A program made the translations under genes and the position numbers. From Sphingomonadaceae bacterium (lineage in GTDB: Bacteria; Pseudomonadota; Alphaproteobacteria; Sphingomonadales; Sphingomonadaceae), in assembly GCA_019245455.1 (NCBI GenBank), contig JAFARM010000372.1:1-12446 (forward strand): a stretch of 12,446 nucleotides of DNA, given 5' to 3'. Of the stretch, positions 4,980-12,446 are shown one piece after another (position 1 is the first letter of the stretch; each line of letters starts with the position of its first letter). The notes below the pieces were generated by a model. It searched no databases, had not been told where the DNA came from, and was given only the letters and a program-made list of their open reading frames with translations.

Positions 4980-6746
4980 ATGCTGCTCGTGCAGCCGAAG
5001 GAAGACGCGGCCGAGCAGTTCAGCAAGGAGCGGATCGGCCCGCTGATCAAGGCGACGCCGGCGCTCCGCGCGCTCATCGGCACGGCGAAGACGCGCAGCG
5101 CCGACGAGACGCTGACCTACAAGAGCTTCCCCGGCGGCTTCCTCGCGCTCGTCGGCGCGGGCAGCCCCGACAACCTGGCCCGGCGTCCGGTACGCGTCGT
5201 CGCCTATGACGAAACCGACAAGTACCCGATCACGCGCGAGGGCGACCCGATCGACCTCGGCGACGAGCGCCTCGCGACCTTCGCCAACTGGCTGTCGCTG
5301 CGCGCCTGCTCGCCGACGATCGCCGAGGAGAGCCGGATCGCGGCGAGCCACGACGCCGGCGACCAGCGCCGCGCCTCGATAGCGTGCCCCGACTGCGGTC
5401 ACCGCATGTTCCCCGACTTCTTTGATCACGTCGAATGGGAAGGCGGCAAGGACGGGGAGCCGCACCGGCCGGAAACCGCGCGCATCTACTGCGAAGCGTG
5501 CGGCAGCGGCTGGAGCGAGGGGCAGCGCCTGCGCGCGCTGGCGACGATCCAGTGGCACCAGACGCGGCCGTTCGATCACTGCGGCGAGCGCCAGCAGCCG
5601 CTGGAGGCGTACAAGGCGGCGTGGAGCGCCGCCGCCGTCGATCCGGTCGGCGCAGTGTGGGATTGGTGGAGCGGCCCGCGGCATGCCGTCCACCGCGCCA
5701 AGTGCGCGCATTGTGGCGAGTGGGCGGTCCCGAACGAGCATGCCTCGTTCCAGGCGGGCAAGCTCTACAGCCCCTGGCCGCGCGACACGCCCGATCGGAT
5801 CGCGAGAAAGTGGCTCGCGGCGCAGGACGATGAGGACAAGAAGCAGGCGTGGTGGAACACGCAGGCGGGCTGGCCCTACCGCCGCCACCAGGGACGCGAG
5901 CTGAAAGTCGAGACTCTCGCCTCGCGCGGCGAGGTGTGGCCGGCCGACGTGCCCGACGGCGTCGCCGTGCTGACCGCAGGGATCGACGTCCAGGACTATC
6001 GCATCGAGATCGAGATCGTCGGCTGGGGCCGGAACGAGGAGAGCTGGTCGATCGACTATGAGGTGATCGACGGCGAGTTTGATCAGCCGGCGACACAGGC
6101 GGCGCTCGACGCGTACCTGATGCGCGTCCGCAAGCGCGCCGACGGCCGAGGGTTTGAGGTCGCGGCGGCCTGCATCGACTCCGGTGGCCACCACACCGAA
6201 GCTGTCTACCAGTTCGCCAAGGCGCGCCTCGGCCGGCGGGTATGGGCGATCAAGGGCGAAAGCGCGCGCACCGGCCAGCGCAACCCGGTGTGGCCGGTCA
6301 AGCGGCCGCAGGCGCGATCGAAGAAGAGCTTCCGCCCGGTAATCATCGGCGTCAACGCGGCCAAGGACTTCATCCGCACCGCCCTCGGGCGCGAGCGGCT
6401 GGGCCCGAACTACATGCACTTCCCGGCGTCGCGCGACATCGGCTACTTTCAGCAGCTGACCGCAGAGCGGTCGATCACGAAGGTCGTGTCGGGCCGCAAG
6501 TTCCGGGTTTGGGAGTTGCCGCCGGGCCGCGCGAACGAAGCGCTCGACTGCCGCGTCTACGCCTATGCCGCGCTGGCGGGCCTGCTCCACATGGGGCTGA
6601 AACTCAACAAGCGCGCTGGCGAAGTGGGAGCGGCGGAGACGGTCGACGAGCGGCCGGCCGTCGAGGCGGCCGAACCGCAGACTGCGACCGCACCGCTGCG
6701 CGCACCGGCGAAGTACCGCGGCGGGGCATCGGCGCGGCTGGCGTGA
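4980..6746 (+). CDS. Phage terminase large subunit (GpA type), 5'-truncated
   Basis: TerL motor-nuclease that cuts and packages phage DNA into proheads. The 588 residues from ATG 4980 match the lambda GpA family from shortly after the Walker A region onward. Visible features are Walker B-like RVVAYDETD (72-80; D77, E78), zinc-ribbon pairs C136/C139 and C171/C174, a further CAHC at 242-245, LYSPWP near 262, and nuclease-domain acids D336 (GIDVQ), D400 (CIDSGG) and D523 (ALDCRVYA). The open frame and recognisable homology (VHKHPCPMLLVQP) begin before this ATG, at about 4959, and are blocked by the integrase TAA at 4953-4955. The first 100 or more residues, including Walker A, are missing and are not encoded in another frame nearby. 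No Shine-Dalgarno precedes 4980. The remnant is probably non-functional unless the missing part is rejoined by excision. Everything after the junction looks intact. Confidence 0.9.
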   Translation: MLLVQPKEDAAEQFSKERIGPLIKATPALRALIGTAKTRSADETLTYKSFPGGFLALVGAGSPDNLARRPVRVVAYDETDKYPITREGDPIDLGDERLATFANWLSLRACSPTIAEESRIAASHDAGDQRRASIACPDCGHRMFPDFFDHVEWEGGKDGEPHRPETARIYCEACGSGWSEGQRLRALATIQWHQTRPFDHCGERQQPLEAYKAAWSAAAVDPVGAVWDWWSGPRHAVHRAKCAHCGEWAVPNEHASFQAGKLYSPWPRDTPDRIARKWLAAQDDEDKKQAWWNTQAGWPYRRHQGRELKVETLASRGEVWPADVPDGVAVLTAGIDVQDYRIEIEIVGWGRNEESWSIDYEVIDGEFDQPATQAALDAYLMRVRKRADGRGFEVAAACIDSGGHHTEAVYQFAKARLGRRVWAIKGESARTGQRNPVWPVKRPQARSKKSFRPVIIGVNAAKDFIRTALGRERLGPNYMHFPASRDIGYFQQLTAERSITKVVSGRKFRVWELPPGRANEALDCRVYAYAALAGLLHMGLKLNKRAGEVGAAETVDERPAVEAAEPQTATAPLRAPAKYRGGASARLA

Positions 6747-6762
6747 AGGTGGAGGCGTGGCG

Positions 6763-7026
6763 ATGTTCAATCTGTCGCGCACCATCCTCGCCGGCATGGA
6801 CCAGGCGACGATGCAAGCGAAGCTCACCGCGCTGCAGCAGGTCTATCTCGACCTGTCATCGGGAGCGACGGTGGCGTCCGCTAGCTACACGCAGGGCGAC
6901 GGGGCCAAGTCGGTGACGTACCGCAACGTCGAGATGGCGCAGCTGACACAGGCGATCCGTCTGCTGCAGGCCCAGCTCGGCATCGTCTGCAACCCGCGGC
7001 GGCCGTCGCGCGTGCGCTTCACGTGA
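6763..7026 (+). CDS. gpW-like head-tail joining protein
   Basis: An 87-residue protein. ATG 6763 is chosen because GGAGG (6751-6755) lies 7 nt upstream; a GTG at 6757 is too close. The sequence has an amphipathic N-terminal helix (LTALQQVYLDLSSG), a central strand pair with VASASYTQGDGAKSVTYRN, and a C-terminal helix (AQLTQAIRLLQAQLG). This is the pattern of phage gpW, which sits at the portal and completes DNA-filled heads before tail joining. Lambda gpW is 68 residues; this one carries a short basic tail. It lies 16 nt after terminase and overlaps the portal start as GTGA, the canonical place for gpW between TerL and portal. Confidence 0.85.
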   Translation: MFNLSRTILAGMDQATMQAKLTALQQVYLDLSSGATVASASYTQGDGAKSVTYRNVEMAQLTQAIRLLQAQLGIVCNPRRPSRVRFT

Positions 7027-8753
7027 CGGCGCTGCTCGGGCCGGACGGCCAAACGATCCCGGCGGCGACGATCGCCGGCATCCGCAACCGCGCGCGGGCG
7101 CTGACCGTGCCCGGGCGGACGCAGGCGCTGGCCGGCGGCGGCGGTCCGAGCGGCTACGGGCAGTACGGGGCCTATGCCTTCCCGTACGACGCGGCCCAGA
7201 TCGACGCGCCCGACATGGCCGACTGGCTGCCGCTGGTCCGCTCGCCTGATTACGAGGTCAACACCTGGCGCGACCGGATCGCGGCGCGGGCCCGTGACCT
7301 GCACCGCAACGACGGCTGGGCCAAGGGGGCGATTAGCCGGATCCTCGATAGCACGATCGGGGCCAGCTATCGCCTCGTGTCGCGCCCCGACTACCGCGCA
7401 CTGGCGCTTCACGACAAGGCGTTCGACGCGACCTGGGCCGCCGAGTTCGGCCGCGCCGCGGAGGCGCTGTGGCGCGGCTATGCCGAAGGCCTCGGCCACT
7501 GGAACGACGTCAGCCGGCGGCAGACGATCAGCCAGCAGTTCCGGATGGCGCTCGGCCAGAAGCTGGTCGACGGCGAGAGCGTGATCGCCGGCTATTGGCT
7601 GCCCGAGCGGGTCGGTGCCGGCGGCGCGCGCTACGCGACGTCTTTCCTCGGCATCGACGCCGACCGGCTGTCGAACCCGCAACAGCAGCCCGACACGCGC
7701 TTCCTCCGCGGCGGGGTCGAAGTCGACGGCTACGGCGTGCCCCTCGCCTACCACATCCGCAAGGCGCATCAGTACGACTGGTACAACGCCGTCGAGAGCG
7801 TGACGTGGGAGCGGGTGCCGTTCGAGGACGACGACGGCTTCCGCCGCATCTATCATGACTATGACCCGGATCGCTGGGGCCAGAACCGCGGCATCTCAAT
7901 CTTTGCGCCCGTTCTCGGCCGGCTGCGGATGCTGGCCAAATATTACGGGATCGAGCTGTCGGCGGCATCGGTCGCCTCGGCCTTCGGCCTCTACGCGACG
8001 TCTCCGTTCGATCCCGAAATGGTGCGCAACGCGCTCGACGATGGCGACGACGCCGTCGAGAGCGCCTACGGCTGGTACCAGGACATGCGCGCGGACTTCC
8101 ACCGCGACCGCGACCTGTCGGTGAACGGCGTCAAGGTGGCGACGCTGGCGCCGGGCGAGGACCTGAAGACCGTTGCCCCGGTTCGACCGAACAGCGGCTT
8201 CTCGCCGTTCACGCACGAGATGCTTCGCTCGTTCGCCGCCGTGCTCGGCATGTCGGGCGAGCAGGTCCACAACGATTATGGCGATGCGTCCTGGTCGTCA
8301 GCGCGGGCCGGCATCGTCGAAGCGGAGAAGACCTTCATCCGGCGGATGCAGGACTTCAACCTGAACACGGCGACGCCGATGTTCGCCGCCTGGCTCCGCG
8401 AGGCGCTCGACAACGGCGAGCTGCCGCTGCCGCGGCGCGTGCCGGACTTCGCCGAAGCGATGACGGCCTTTGCCCGGTGCCGCTGGCTTGGCGCGGCGCG
8501 CGGCTGGGTCGATCCGGTGTCCGAGCGGCAGGGTGTCATCCTGGGCCTCGACGGCGCGCTGTCGACGCTCGAGGACGAGTGCGCCAAGCAGGGCACAGAC
8601 TGGGAAGAGAACGTCGACCAGCGCGCGATCGAGTTCAAGCGCATGGCCGAGCTCGGCCTGCCCCGCCCCGAGTGGATGGGAAGCGACAAGACGCCCGCTG
8701 ACGACGCATCGGCAACCGATGCCGCCAAGAAACCGGAAAGGCCGCAGGCATGA
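7023..8753 (+). CDS. Phage portal protein (lambda gpB-like)
   Basis: A 576-residue protein starting at GTG 7023 (GTGA overlap with the gpW gene; no strong ribosome site of its own, so coupling is likely). It forms the dodecameric ring at the prohead vertex through which DNA enters and exits. Family features are the early DRIAARARDLHRNDGWA segment, ISRILDSTIGASYRL, the FRMALGQKLVDGES region, IDADRLSNP, the AYHIRK/ERVPFEDDD stretch, the DYGDASWSSARAG loop, and the C-terminal WVDPVSERQGVILGLDGALSTLEDE that typifies the lambda portal family. Lambda gpB is 533 residues, so the length fits. The last 25 residues are Ala/Asp/Lys-rich and look disordered. Its stop overlaps the next start (ATGA). Confidence 0.95.
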   Translation: MTALLGPDGQTIPAATIAGIRNRARALTVPGRTQALAGGGGPSGYGQYGAYAFPYDAAQIDAPDMADWLPLVRSPDYEVNTWRDRIAARARDLHRNDGWAKGAISRILDSTIGASYRLVSRPDYRALALHDKAFDATWAAEFGRAAEALWRGYAEGLGHWNDVSRRQTISQQFRMALGQKLVDGESVIAGYWLPERVGAGGARYATSFLGIDADRLSNPQQQPDTRFLRGGVEVDGYGVPLAYHIRKAHQYDWYNAVESVTWERVPFEDDDGFRRIYHDYDPDRWGQNRGISIFAPVLGRLRMLAKYYGIELSAASVASAFGLYATSPFDPEMVRNALDDGDDAVESAYGWYQDMRADFHRDRDLSVNGVKVATLAPGEDLKTVAPVRPNSGFSPFTHEMLRSFAAVLGMSGEQVHNDYGDASWSSARAGIVEAEKTFIRRMQDFNLNTATPMFAAWLREALDNGELPLPRRVPDFAEAMTAFARCRWLGAARGWVDPVSERQGVILGLDGALSTLEDECAKQGTDWEENVDQRAIEFKRMAELGLPRPEWMGSDKTPADDASATDAAKKPERPQA

Positions 8754-8989
8754 TGTTCGTCATGCTCACCCGTGCCGGCGGCAAGGTCGTCGTCCGGCTC
8801 CGGCCCGAGGCAATTGCCTTCATCGAGGAGATGCCGGTCGGTTGCGGCGTCCATCTGATCGGTGGCGAGCTGCTTCGCGTCAATGAGGACATCGACACGG
8901 TCGAGGGGCTCTGCAGCACCGTCACCGTCGCCGCCCCACTGCCGGCGCAGCCGGTACGGCGGGCCAAGCGCGCGAAGGCGTCGGCATGA
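8750..8989 (+). CDS. Small FlbD-like protein in the head operon
   Basis: A 79-residue protein between portal and protease, with start and stop overlapping its neighbours (ATGA at both ends). ATG 8750 is used; an in-frame ATG at 8753 is equally possible. The first 55 residues follow the layout of the FlbD family: LTR-x-x-GK, then RPEAIAFIEEMP, then VHLIGGELLRVNEDIDTVEGL, suggesting a small beta-barrel-like fold. The tail (about 60-79) is Ala/Arg/Lys-rich and probably flexible. FlbD proteins are known from flagellar loci, but nothing flagellar is nearby, so only the fold resemblance is claimed. Role in the phage head is unknown; it is not a standard lambda head gene. Confidence 0.75.
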   Translation: MMFVMLTRAGGKVVVRLRPEAIAFIEEMPVGCGVHLIGGELLRVNEDIDTVEGLCSTVTVAAPLPAQPVRRAKRAKASA

Positions 8990-9789
8990 ACGTCTCGGCG
9001 CTGTTCAATCGGCCGGCCATGCTCCACCCTGGCGCGCGCGGGTTGGCGATGTCGCTGCTGTCCGACGATCGCCCGGCACGGCTGCCGCGGATGGGCAGTG
9101 CGCCCGAGTTGGCGATCGTCGGCGGCGTCGCGGTCGTACCGGTCAAGGGCATCCTGTTCCAGCGGCTCGGCTGGATGGGCGGCTATGGCGAATACCTCGG
9201 CGTCGGCGGCTACGATGTCATCGCCGCGCAGCTCGCCGCCGCCGCCGCCAGTTCCGACGTGCGGGCGATCGTGCTTGATATCGATAGCCCAGGCGGCGAC
9301 GTCGCCGGCTGCTTCGATCTGGTCGACGACATCTTCGCGCTGCGCAAGGTCAAGCCCATCCACGCGATCCTTGGCGAGCGTGCGCTGTCGGCGGCCTATG
9401 CCATCGCCAGCGCGGCGGAGTCGATCACGGTGCCCCGCACCGGCGAAACCGGGTCGGTCGGCGTCATCTACATGCACCTGAGCGTCGCCGAGATGGCCGC
9501 GAAGGCCGGCATCGCCGTCACGCTGATCACCGACGGGGCGCACAAGGGCGAGCTGAACGAGTTCGTGGCTCTGTCGGATGAAGCCCGCGCGCGCGCGCAG
9601 GCCGATGTCGACACGGTCGGCGCGCTGTTTCGCGAAACCGTCGCCCGCAACCGCGATCTTCCGCTCGACCGTGTTCGCGACACCCAAGCCGGGACCTTCC
9701 TCGGCAAGGCGGGTGTCGAGATCGGCTTCGCCGATGCCGTCAAGGCACCGGACGATGCCTTCGTCGCCCTGCTGACCCAGCTCGGCTAG
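8986..9789 (+). CDS. S49-family prohead protease (lambda gpC-like)
   Basis: A 267-residue serine peptidase of the SppA/ClpP-like S49 family, which in lambda-type phages matures the prohead. ATG 8986 overlaps the previous stop and has GAAGG 7 nt upstream. Key features are strand VAVVPVKGIL (48-57), oxyanion-hole motif DIDSPGGDVAG (98-108), predicted nucleophile S135 in ALSAAYAI, the TGSVGVI strand (155-161), and predicted general base K187 in TDGAHKGELNEF, giving a Ser-Lys dyad. Lambda gpC is about 440 residues because scaffold Nu3 is its C-terminal part; here the protease ends at 267 and a separate acidic protein follows, so scaffold and protease are split genes. It looks intact. Confidence 0.92.
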   Translation: MNVSALFNRPAMLHPGARGLAMSLLSDDRPARLPRMGSAPELAIVGGVAVVPVKGILFQRLGWMGGYGEYLGVGGYDVIAAQLAAAAASSDVRAIVLDIDSPGGDVAGCFDLVDDIFALRKVKPIHAILGERALSAAYAIASAAESITVPRTGETGSVGVIYMHLSVAEMAAKAGIAVTLITDGAHKGELNEFVALSDEARARAQADVDTVGALFRETVARNRDLPLDRVRDTQAGTFLGKAGVEIGFADAVKAPDDAFVALLTQLG

Positions 9790-9809
9790 CCCCCGGGGGC
9801 GCTCGCCCC
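9789..9809 (+). other. GC-rich palindrome and hairpin after the protease gene
   Basis: A perfect 12-bp palindrome GCCCCCGGGGGC (9789-9800) overlaps a hairpin GGGGC-GCTC-GCCCC (9796-9809). It starts on the last base of the protease stop codon. No T-tract follows, so it is more likely an mRNA-stability or attenuating hairpin in the operon than a full terminator. Confidence 0.35.
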
Positions 9810-9830
9810 GCCTTACCTCAAGAGGTGACC

Positions 9831-10433
9831 ATGCCCAACCTGCTCATGGCGGGCGCGAGCCGTTTCGCGCATCTGGCCGGCTTCCGCCCCCGCGCCGCCG
9901 ATGACGACATCGACGACGCCGACGACAAGAAGTCGAAGTCCAAGGCCCGGGCGGTCGAGAATGACGACGACATGGATGACGACGGCGACGACAAGCCGAA
10001 GTCGTCGAAGAAGTCGAAGGCTGCCGACGACGACGGCGATGATATCGAGGATGCCGACCAGGCCAAGAAGTCGAAGGCGTCCGATGACGACGACGACATG
10101 GAGGCCGAGGAAGAGGACGACGACGAGCGCGAGATGAGCGGCCAGGGCAGCAAGGCCGCCGCGCGTCGCCGCGAGCGCGCCCGTTGCGCCGCGATCTTCG
10201 CCCACCCATCCGCCGCCGCCAACCCGGCGCTGGCGGCATCGCTCGCCTTCGAGACGACGCTGTCGCGCAAGGCCGCTGTTGCCGTCATGTCGAGCCAGCC
10301 CAAGGCCGCGGCTTCGACGCGCGCCTCGCGCTCTGCCGCCAACCCTGCGCTCGGCGTCGATGGTCCGCCGGCGAAGGCCGCCGCCGGCTGGGATCGCTCG
10401 CTCGCCAAGCTCGGCATCAGCCCGCGCCGCTGA
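9831..10433 (+). CDS. Acidic scaffold-like head assembly protein
   Basis: A 200-residue protein. ATG 9831 has AAGAGG (9820-9825) 5 nt upstream; an in-frame GTG at 9825 overlaps that site and is rejected. N-terminus MPNLLMAGASRFAHLAGF, then residues about 22-100 of alternating Asp/Glu runs and Lys-Ser blocks, then a basic stretch (ARRRERARCAAIFAHP, 111-126) and a helical Ala-rich part (NPALAASLAFETTLSRKAAV, 131-150). I recall proteins of this kind, with a similar C-terminal segment, in the same slot of alphaproteobacterial prophages. Position between S49 protease and decoration protein, strong charge and low complexity fit a scaffold (lambda Nu3 counterpart) that would be degraded by the protease. 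The function is inferred from position; no catalytic motif is present. Confidence 0.75.
   Translation: MPNLLMAGASRFAHLAGFRPRAADDDIDDADDKKSKSKARAVENDDDMDDDGDDKPKSSKKSKAADDDGDDIEDADQAKKSKASDDDDDMEAEEEDDDEREMSGQGSKAAARRRERARCAAIFAHPSAAANPALAASLAFETTLSRKAAVAVMSSQPKAAASTRASRSAANPALGVDGPPAKAAAGWDRSLAKLGISPRR
9927..10076 (+). repeat. Three in-frame AAGAAGTCGAAG repeats
   Basis: The 12-mer AAGAAGTCGAAG occurs at 9927-9938, 10008-10019 and 10065-10076, separated by Asp-codon-rich tracts. Offsets of 81 and 57 bp are multiples of three, so each encodes the same Lys-Lys-Ser-Lys block. The region could expand or contract by recombination or slippage without shifting frame. Confidence 0.65.
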
Positions 10434-10461
10434 TCCGGCCTAACCCGAAAGGAACAATCTG

Positions 10462-11124
10462 ATGGGCAACCCCACCGTCACGCCGCTCGTCGAGACCCGC
10501 CACGATGGCGGCTATCGCATGTGGACGGCCGAGAACAACATGATCAGCCCGGCGAAGATCACGCTCGGGTCCGGCGCGGGCGTCGTCGTCGCCGGCACCG
10601 TGCTCGGCCAGGCGACGCTCGGCACGACCGCCACCGCTGCCCCGCTCGGCACCAACGTCGGCAACGGCACCTTCGGCGCGATCACCGTCACTGCGCCGGC
10701 CGTGCCGGGCGCGTACGTCGTCGAGTTCGACAGCGCGACCAACTACATCGTCAGTGCACCGAACGGCCAGGAAGTCGGTCACGGTACCACCGGCGCGGCG
10801 TTCGCTGCCGGCGGCCTTGGCTTTACCATCACGGCTGGCGGCACCGCCTTCGCGGCCGGCGACAGCTTCACGGTCACCCCGGCGGCGGGCACGGGCAAGT
10901 GGGCACCGTACAACCCGCTCGCGGGCGACGGCACGGAGGTCGCTGCCGGCATCCTGTTCGGGACCCGCGACGCGACGTCGGCCGATCAGCGAGCCGTCGC
11001 CGACGTGCGCGGCCCGATGCGGGTGAACGTCAACGAGCTGATCTGGGGCGCGAACGTCACCACCCAGCTTCAGCAAACGACGGCGCTCGCGCAGCTGCAG
11101 GCGCTCGGCATCCTCGCCTCGTAA
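10462..11124 (+). CDS. Head decoration protein (gpD-like) with inserted domain
   Basis: A 220-residue protein; ATG 10462 has AAAGGA 8 nt upstream. Lambda gpD-type proteins trimerise on the expanded capsid and stabilise it. The N-terminal core is about 1-50 (NMISPAKITLGSGAGVVVAGTVLGQ) and the C-terminal core about 143-220 (GTGKWAPYNPLAGDGTEVAAGIL, then ADVRGPMRVNVNEL). Between them sits an extra block of about 90 residues, Gly/Ala/Thr-rich, with repeated beta-strand-like segments (FGAITVTAPAVPGAYVVEF, GGLGFTITAGGTAF, GDSFTVTPAAG). Lambda gpD is about 110 residues, so the insertion accounts for the doubled size. I recall similar inserts in other phage decoration proteins; it probably projects from the capsid surface, which is inference. 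Confidence 0.88.
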   Translation: MGNPTVTPLVETRHDGGYRMWTAENNMISPAKITLGSGAGVVVAGTVLGQATLGTTATAAPLGTNVGNGTFGAITVTAPAVPGAYVVEFDSATNYIVSAPNGQEVGHGTTGAAFAAGGLGFTITAGGTAFAAGDSFTVTPAAGTGKWAPYNPLAGDGTEVAAGILFGTRDATSADQRAVADVRGPMRVNVNELIWGANVTTQLQQTTALAQLQALGILAS

Positions 11125-11187
11125 TCCAACCCGCGAAACGCGCCGGGCCTCGGTCTCCGGCCACACCCGAAGGACGGAGATAATCCT

Positions 11188-12219
11188 ATGGCTACGCTCA
11201 ACATCTTCCGCAACGACGCCTTCTCGATGCTCGAGCTGACCAGCGCGGTCGAGCGCATTCCCTATCTGCCGTCGTTTCTCGGCGACCTCGGCATCTTCAC
11301 GCCGAACCCGATCCGTACCACGGCGCTGGCCGTCGAGGAGCGCACCGGCCAGCTCAGCCTCGTGCCCATGTCGCAGCGCGGCGAGCCGCCCGCGAGCGAC
11401 CGCACGACCGAGCTGCGCAAGATGCGCTACTTCGAGGTGCCGCGCCTCCTCCAGGGCGACACCATCCAGGCGTCGGAAATCCAGAACGTCCGCGCCTTCG
11501 GCGAAGACAGCACCTTCATGCAGATGCAGGACGAAGTCATGCGCCGGCTGGCCGGGCCGACGGGGCTGATCAACCTGATCCAGTATACCTGGGAGTACCA
11601 GCGCCTCGCGGCCATCCAGGGGCTTCTGCTCGACAGCGACGGGTCGGTCCGCTACAACTGGTTCGACGAGTTCCAGATCACCGCACCGGTTGAGGTCGGC
11701 TTCAACCTCGCCGCCGGCCTCGGCACCCTCAAGCACCCGATCAACGTGGTCACCCGCGGCATGTGGCGCGCGGCCAAGGGCGCGTTCATCCCGGGCCGCA
11801 CGAAGATCTACGCGCTGTGCGGCGACGGCTTCTGGGATGCGTTCGTCAACCATCCCGACGTCATCCAGACCTATGCCAACTGGGAGGCGGCGGCGACGCT
11901 CCGCGAGAAGCAGGCGTTCGAGGAGTTCTACTTCCTCGGCATCTACTGGGTTAACTATCGCGGGTCGGACGACAACTCGACGATCAAGATCGCCGACGAC
12001 AAGGTCCGCTTCTTCCCTGTCGACGCGCCTGGCGTCTTCGAGAAGGCTACGGCTCCCTGCGAAGCGATCGAGTACGTCAATACGCCGGGCAAGGATTATT
12101 ACGTCATGCCCATCTTCGACCTGCAGCGTAACTTCTGGTGGCGGATGGAGGTCTATTCCTATCCGCTGTTCATCTGCAAGCGCCCCGAGGTCCTCTTCTC
12201 GGGCCGCTCGGAAGCCTGA
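11188..12219 (+). CDS. Major capsid protein (lambda gpE family)
   Basis: A 343-residue HK97-fold capsid protein of the gpE family (lambda gpE is 341 residues). ATG 11188 has GGAG (11176-11179) 8 nt upstream. Typical features are the N-terminal FRNDAFSMLELTSAVERIPY, the LRKMRYFEVPRLLQGDTI segment, an E-loop-like region before LAGPTGLINLIQYTWEYQR, the IYALCGDGFWDAFVNHPDV strand-helix unit, FEEFYFLGIYWVNYRG, the P-domain stretch with VRFFPVDAPGVFEKATAP, and a C-terminal YPLFICKRPEVLFSG. It is the main structural subunit of the head. It follows the decoration gene by 63 nt, a spacing that contains a short GC-rich inverted repeat, and its TGA overlaps the next ATG by one base. Intact. Confidence 0.95.
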   Translation: MATLNIFRNDAFSMLELTSAVERIPYLPSFLGDLGIFTPNPIRTTALAVEERTGQLSLVPMSQRGEPPASDRTTELRKMRYFEVPRLLQGDTIQASEIQNVRAFGEDSTFMQMQDEVMRRLAGPTGLINLIQYTWEYQRLAAIQGLLLDSDGSVRYNWFDEFQITAPVEVGFNLAAGLGTLKHPINVVTRGMWRAAKGAFIPGRTKIYALCGDGFWDAFVNHPDVIQTYANWEAAATLREKQAFEEFYFLGIYWVNYRGSDDNSTIKIADDKVRFFPVDAPGVFEKATAPCEAIEYVNTPGKDYYVMPIFDLQRNFWWRMEVYSYPLFICKRPEVLFSGRSEA

Positions 12220-12446
12220 TGATCGACTGGGACGCCCTCGTTCTCGCGCCCGTCATGGGCGTCTTCGGCGAGGGCGTCGCCAGCGACGGCACCGATCAGA
12301 CGGTCATCTACGCGCCCGCGTCCGGTTCGCCGCCATTCCACCTTGCCGGCGCGGTGTTCGACCGTGAATACCAGCAGGTCGTGCTGCAGGGCGACGGCAG
12401 CGAGAATACCACCCGCAGGCCGGTCCTCGGCGTCCGCACGTCCCTG
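12219..12446 (+). CDS. gpFII-like head-tail attachment protein, cut by window end
   Basis: The first 76 residues of a gene that runs off the right edge. ATG 12219 overlaps the capsid stop (TGATG), so translation is probably coupled. The start MIDWDALVLAPVMGVFGE and the later segment FHLAGAVFDREYQQV followed by RRPVLGVRTSL resemble lambda gpFII-type proteins, in which a GVFDD-like strand and a LFVRT-like strand occur at similar spacing. gpFII lies two genes after gpE in lambda and forms the knob to which tails bind. Assignment rests on this pattern and on gene order. Confidence 0.7.
   Translation, partial: MIDWDALVLAPVMGVFGEGVASDGTDQTVIYAPASGSPPFHLAGAVFDREYQQVVLQGDGSENTTRRPVLGVRTSL

Noticed and set aside
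4944..6827. 627-codon minus-strand open frame opposite the terminase
   Set aside because: Shadow frame of a strongly biased GC-rich gene; the plus strand shows clear terminase motifs.
10417..11853. 478-codon minus-strand open frame opposite decoration and capsid genes
   Set aside because: It spans the intergenic gap and two recognised plus-strand structural genes; no family features.

Overview
The window is high-GC, almost entirely plus-strand DNA that looks like prophage or integrative-element sequence from an alphaproteobacterium. Sphingomonadales- or Rhizobiales-like is my best guess, from the style of the proteins and not from any host marker. No host housekeeping gene, tRNA, rRNA or CRISPR array is visible.

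Region 1 (1-1611) has no gene I can support. It is stop-rich, holds most of the window's CTAG tetranucleotides, and ends in about 170 bp of palindromes and inverted repeats just before the first gene. Region 2 (1612-4955) is a tightly coupled operon: a bipolar acidic/basic protein of unknown function (1612), then three consecutive proteins built from one, two and three copies of a short excisionase/MerR-type helix-turn-helix module (2175, 2574, 3005), then a complete tyrosine integrase (3699). Start and stop codons overlap at three of the four gene junctions.

Region 3 (4956-12446) is a lambda-type head-morphogenesis operon in canonical order: terminase large subunit (GpA), gpW-like head-tail joiner, portal (gpB-like), a small FlbD-like protein, S49 prohead protease (gpC-like), a scaffold-like acidic protein, head decoration protein (gpD-like, with an inserted domain), major capsid protein (gpE-like) and the start of a gpFII-like head-tail attachment protein.

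The key oddity is the border between regions 2 and 3. The terminase gene has lost its 5' end, including the Walker A ATPase motif. Terminase-like sequence begins within a few codons of the integrase stop codon, in the same frame, across a 35-bp AT-rich patch that looks like an integrase attachment core. The simplest reading is that region 2, probably with region 1, is the right end of an integrative element or satellite inserted in another prophage's terminase gene. A plain deletion fusing integrase to terminase is the main alternative. The left end and the missing half of the terminase gene are not in the window.
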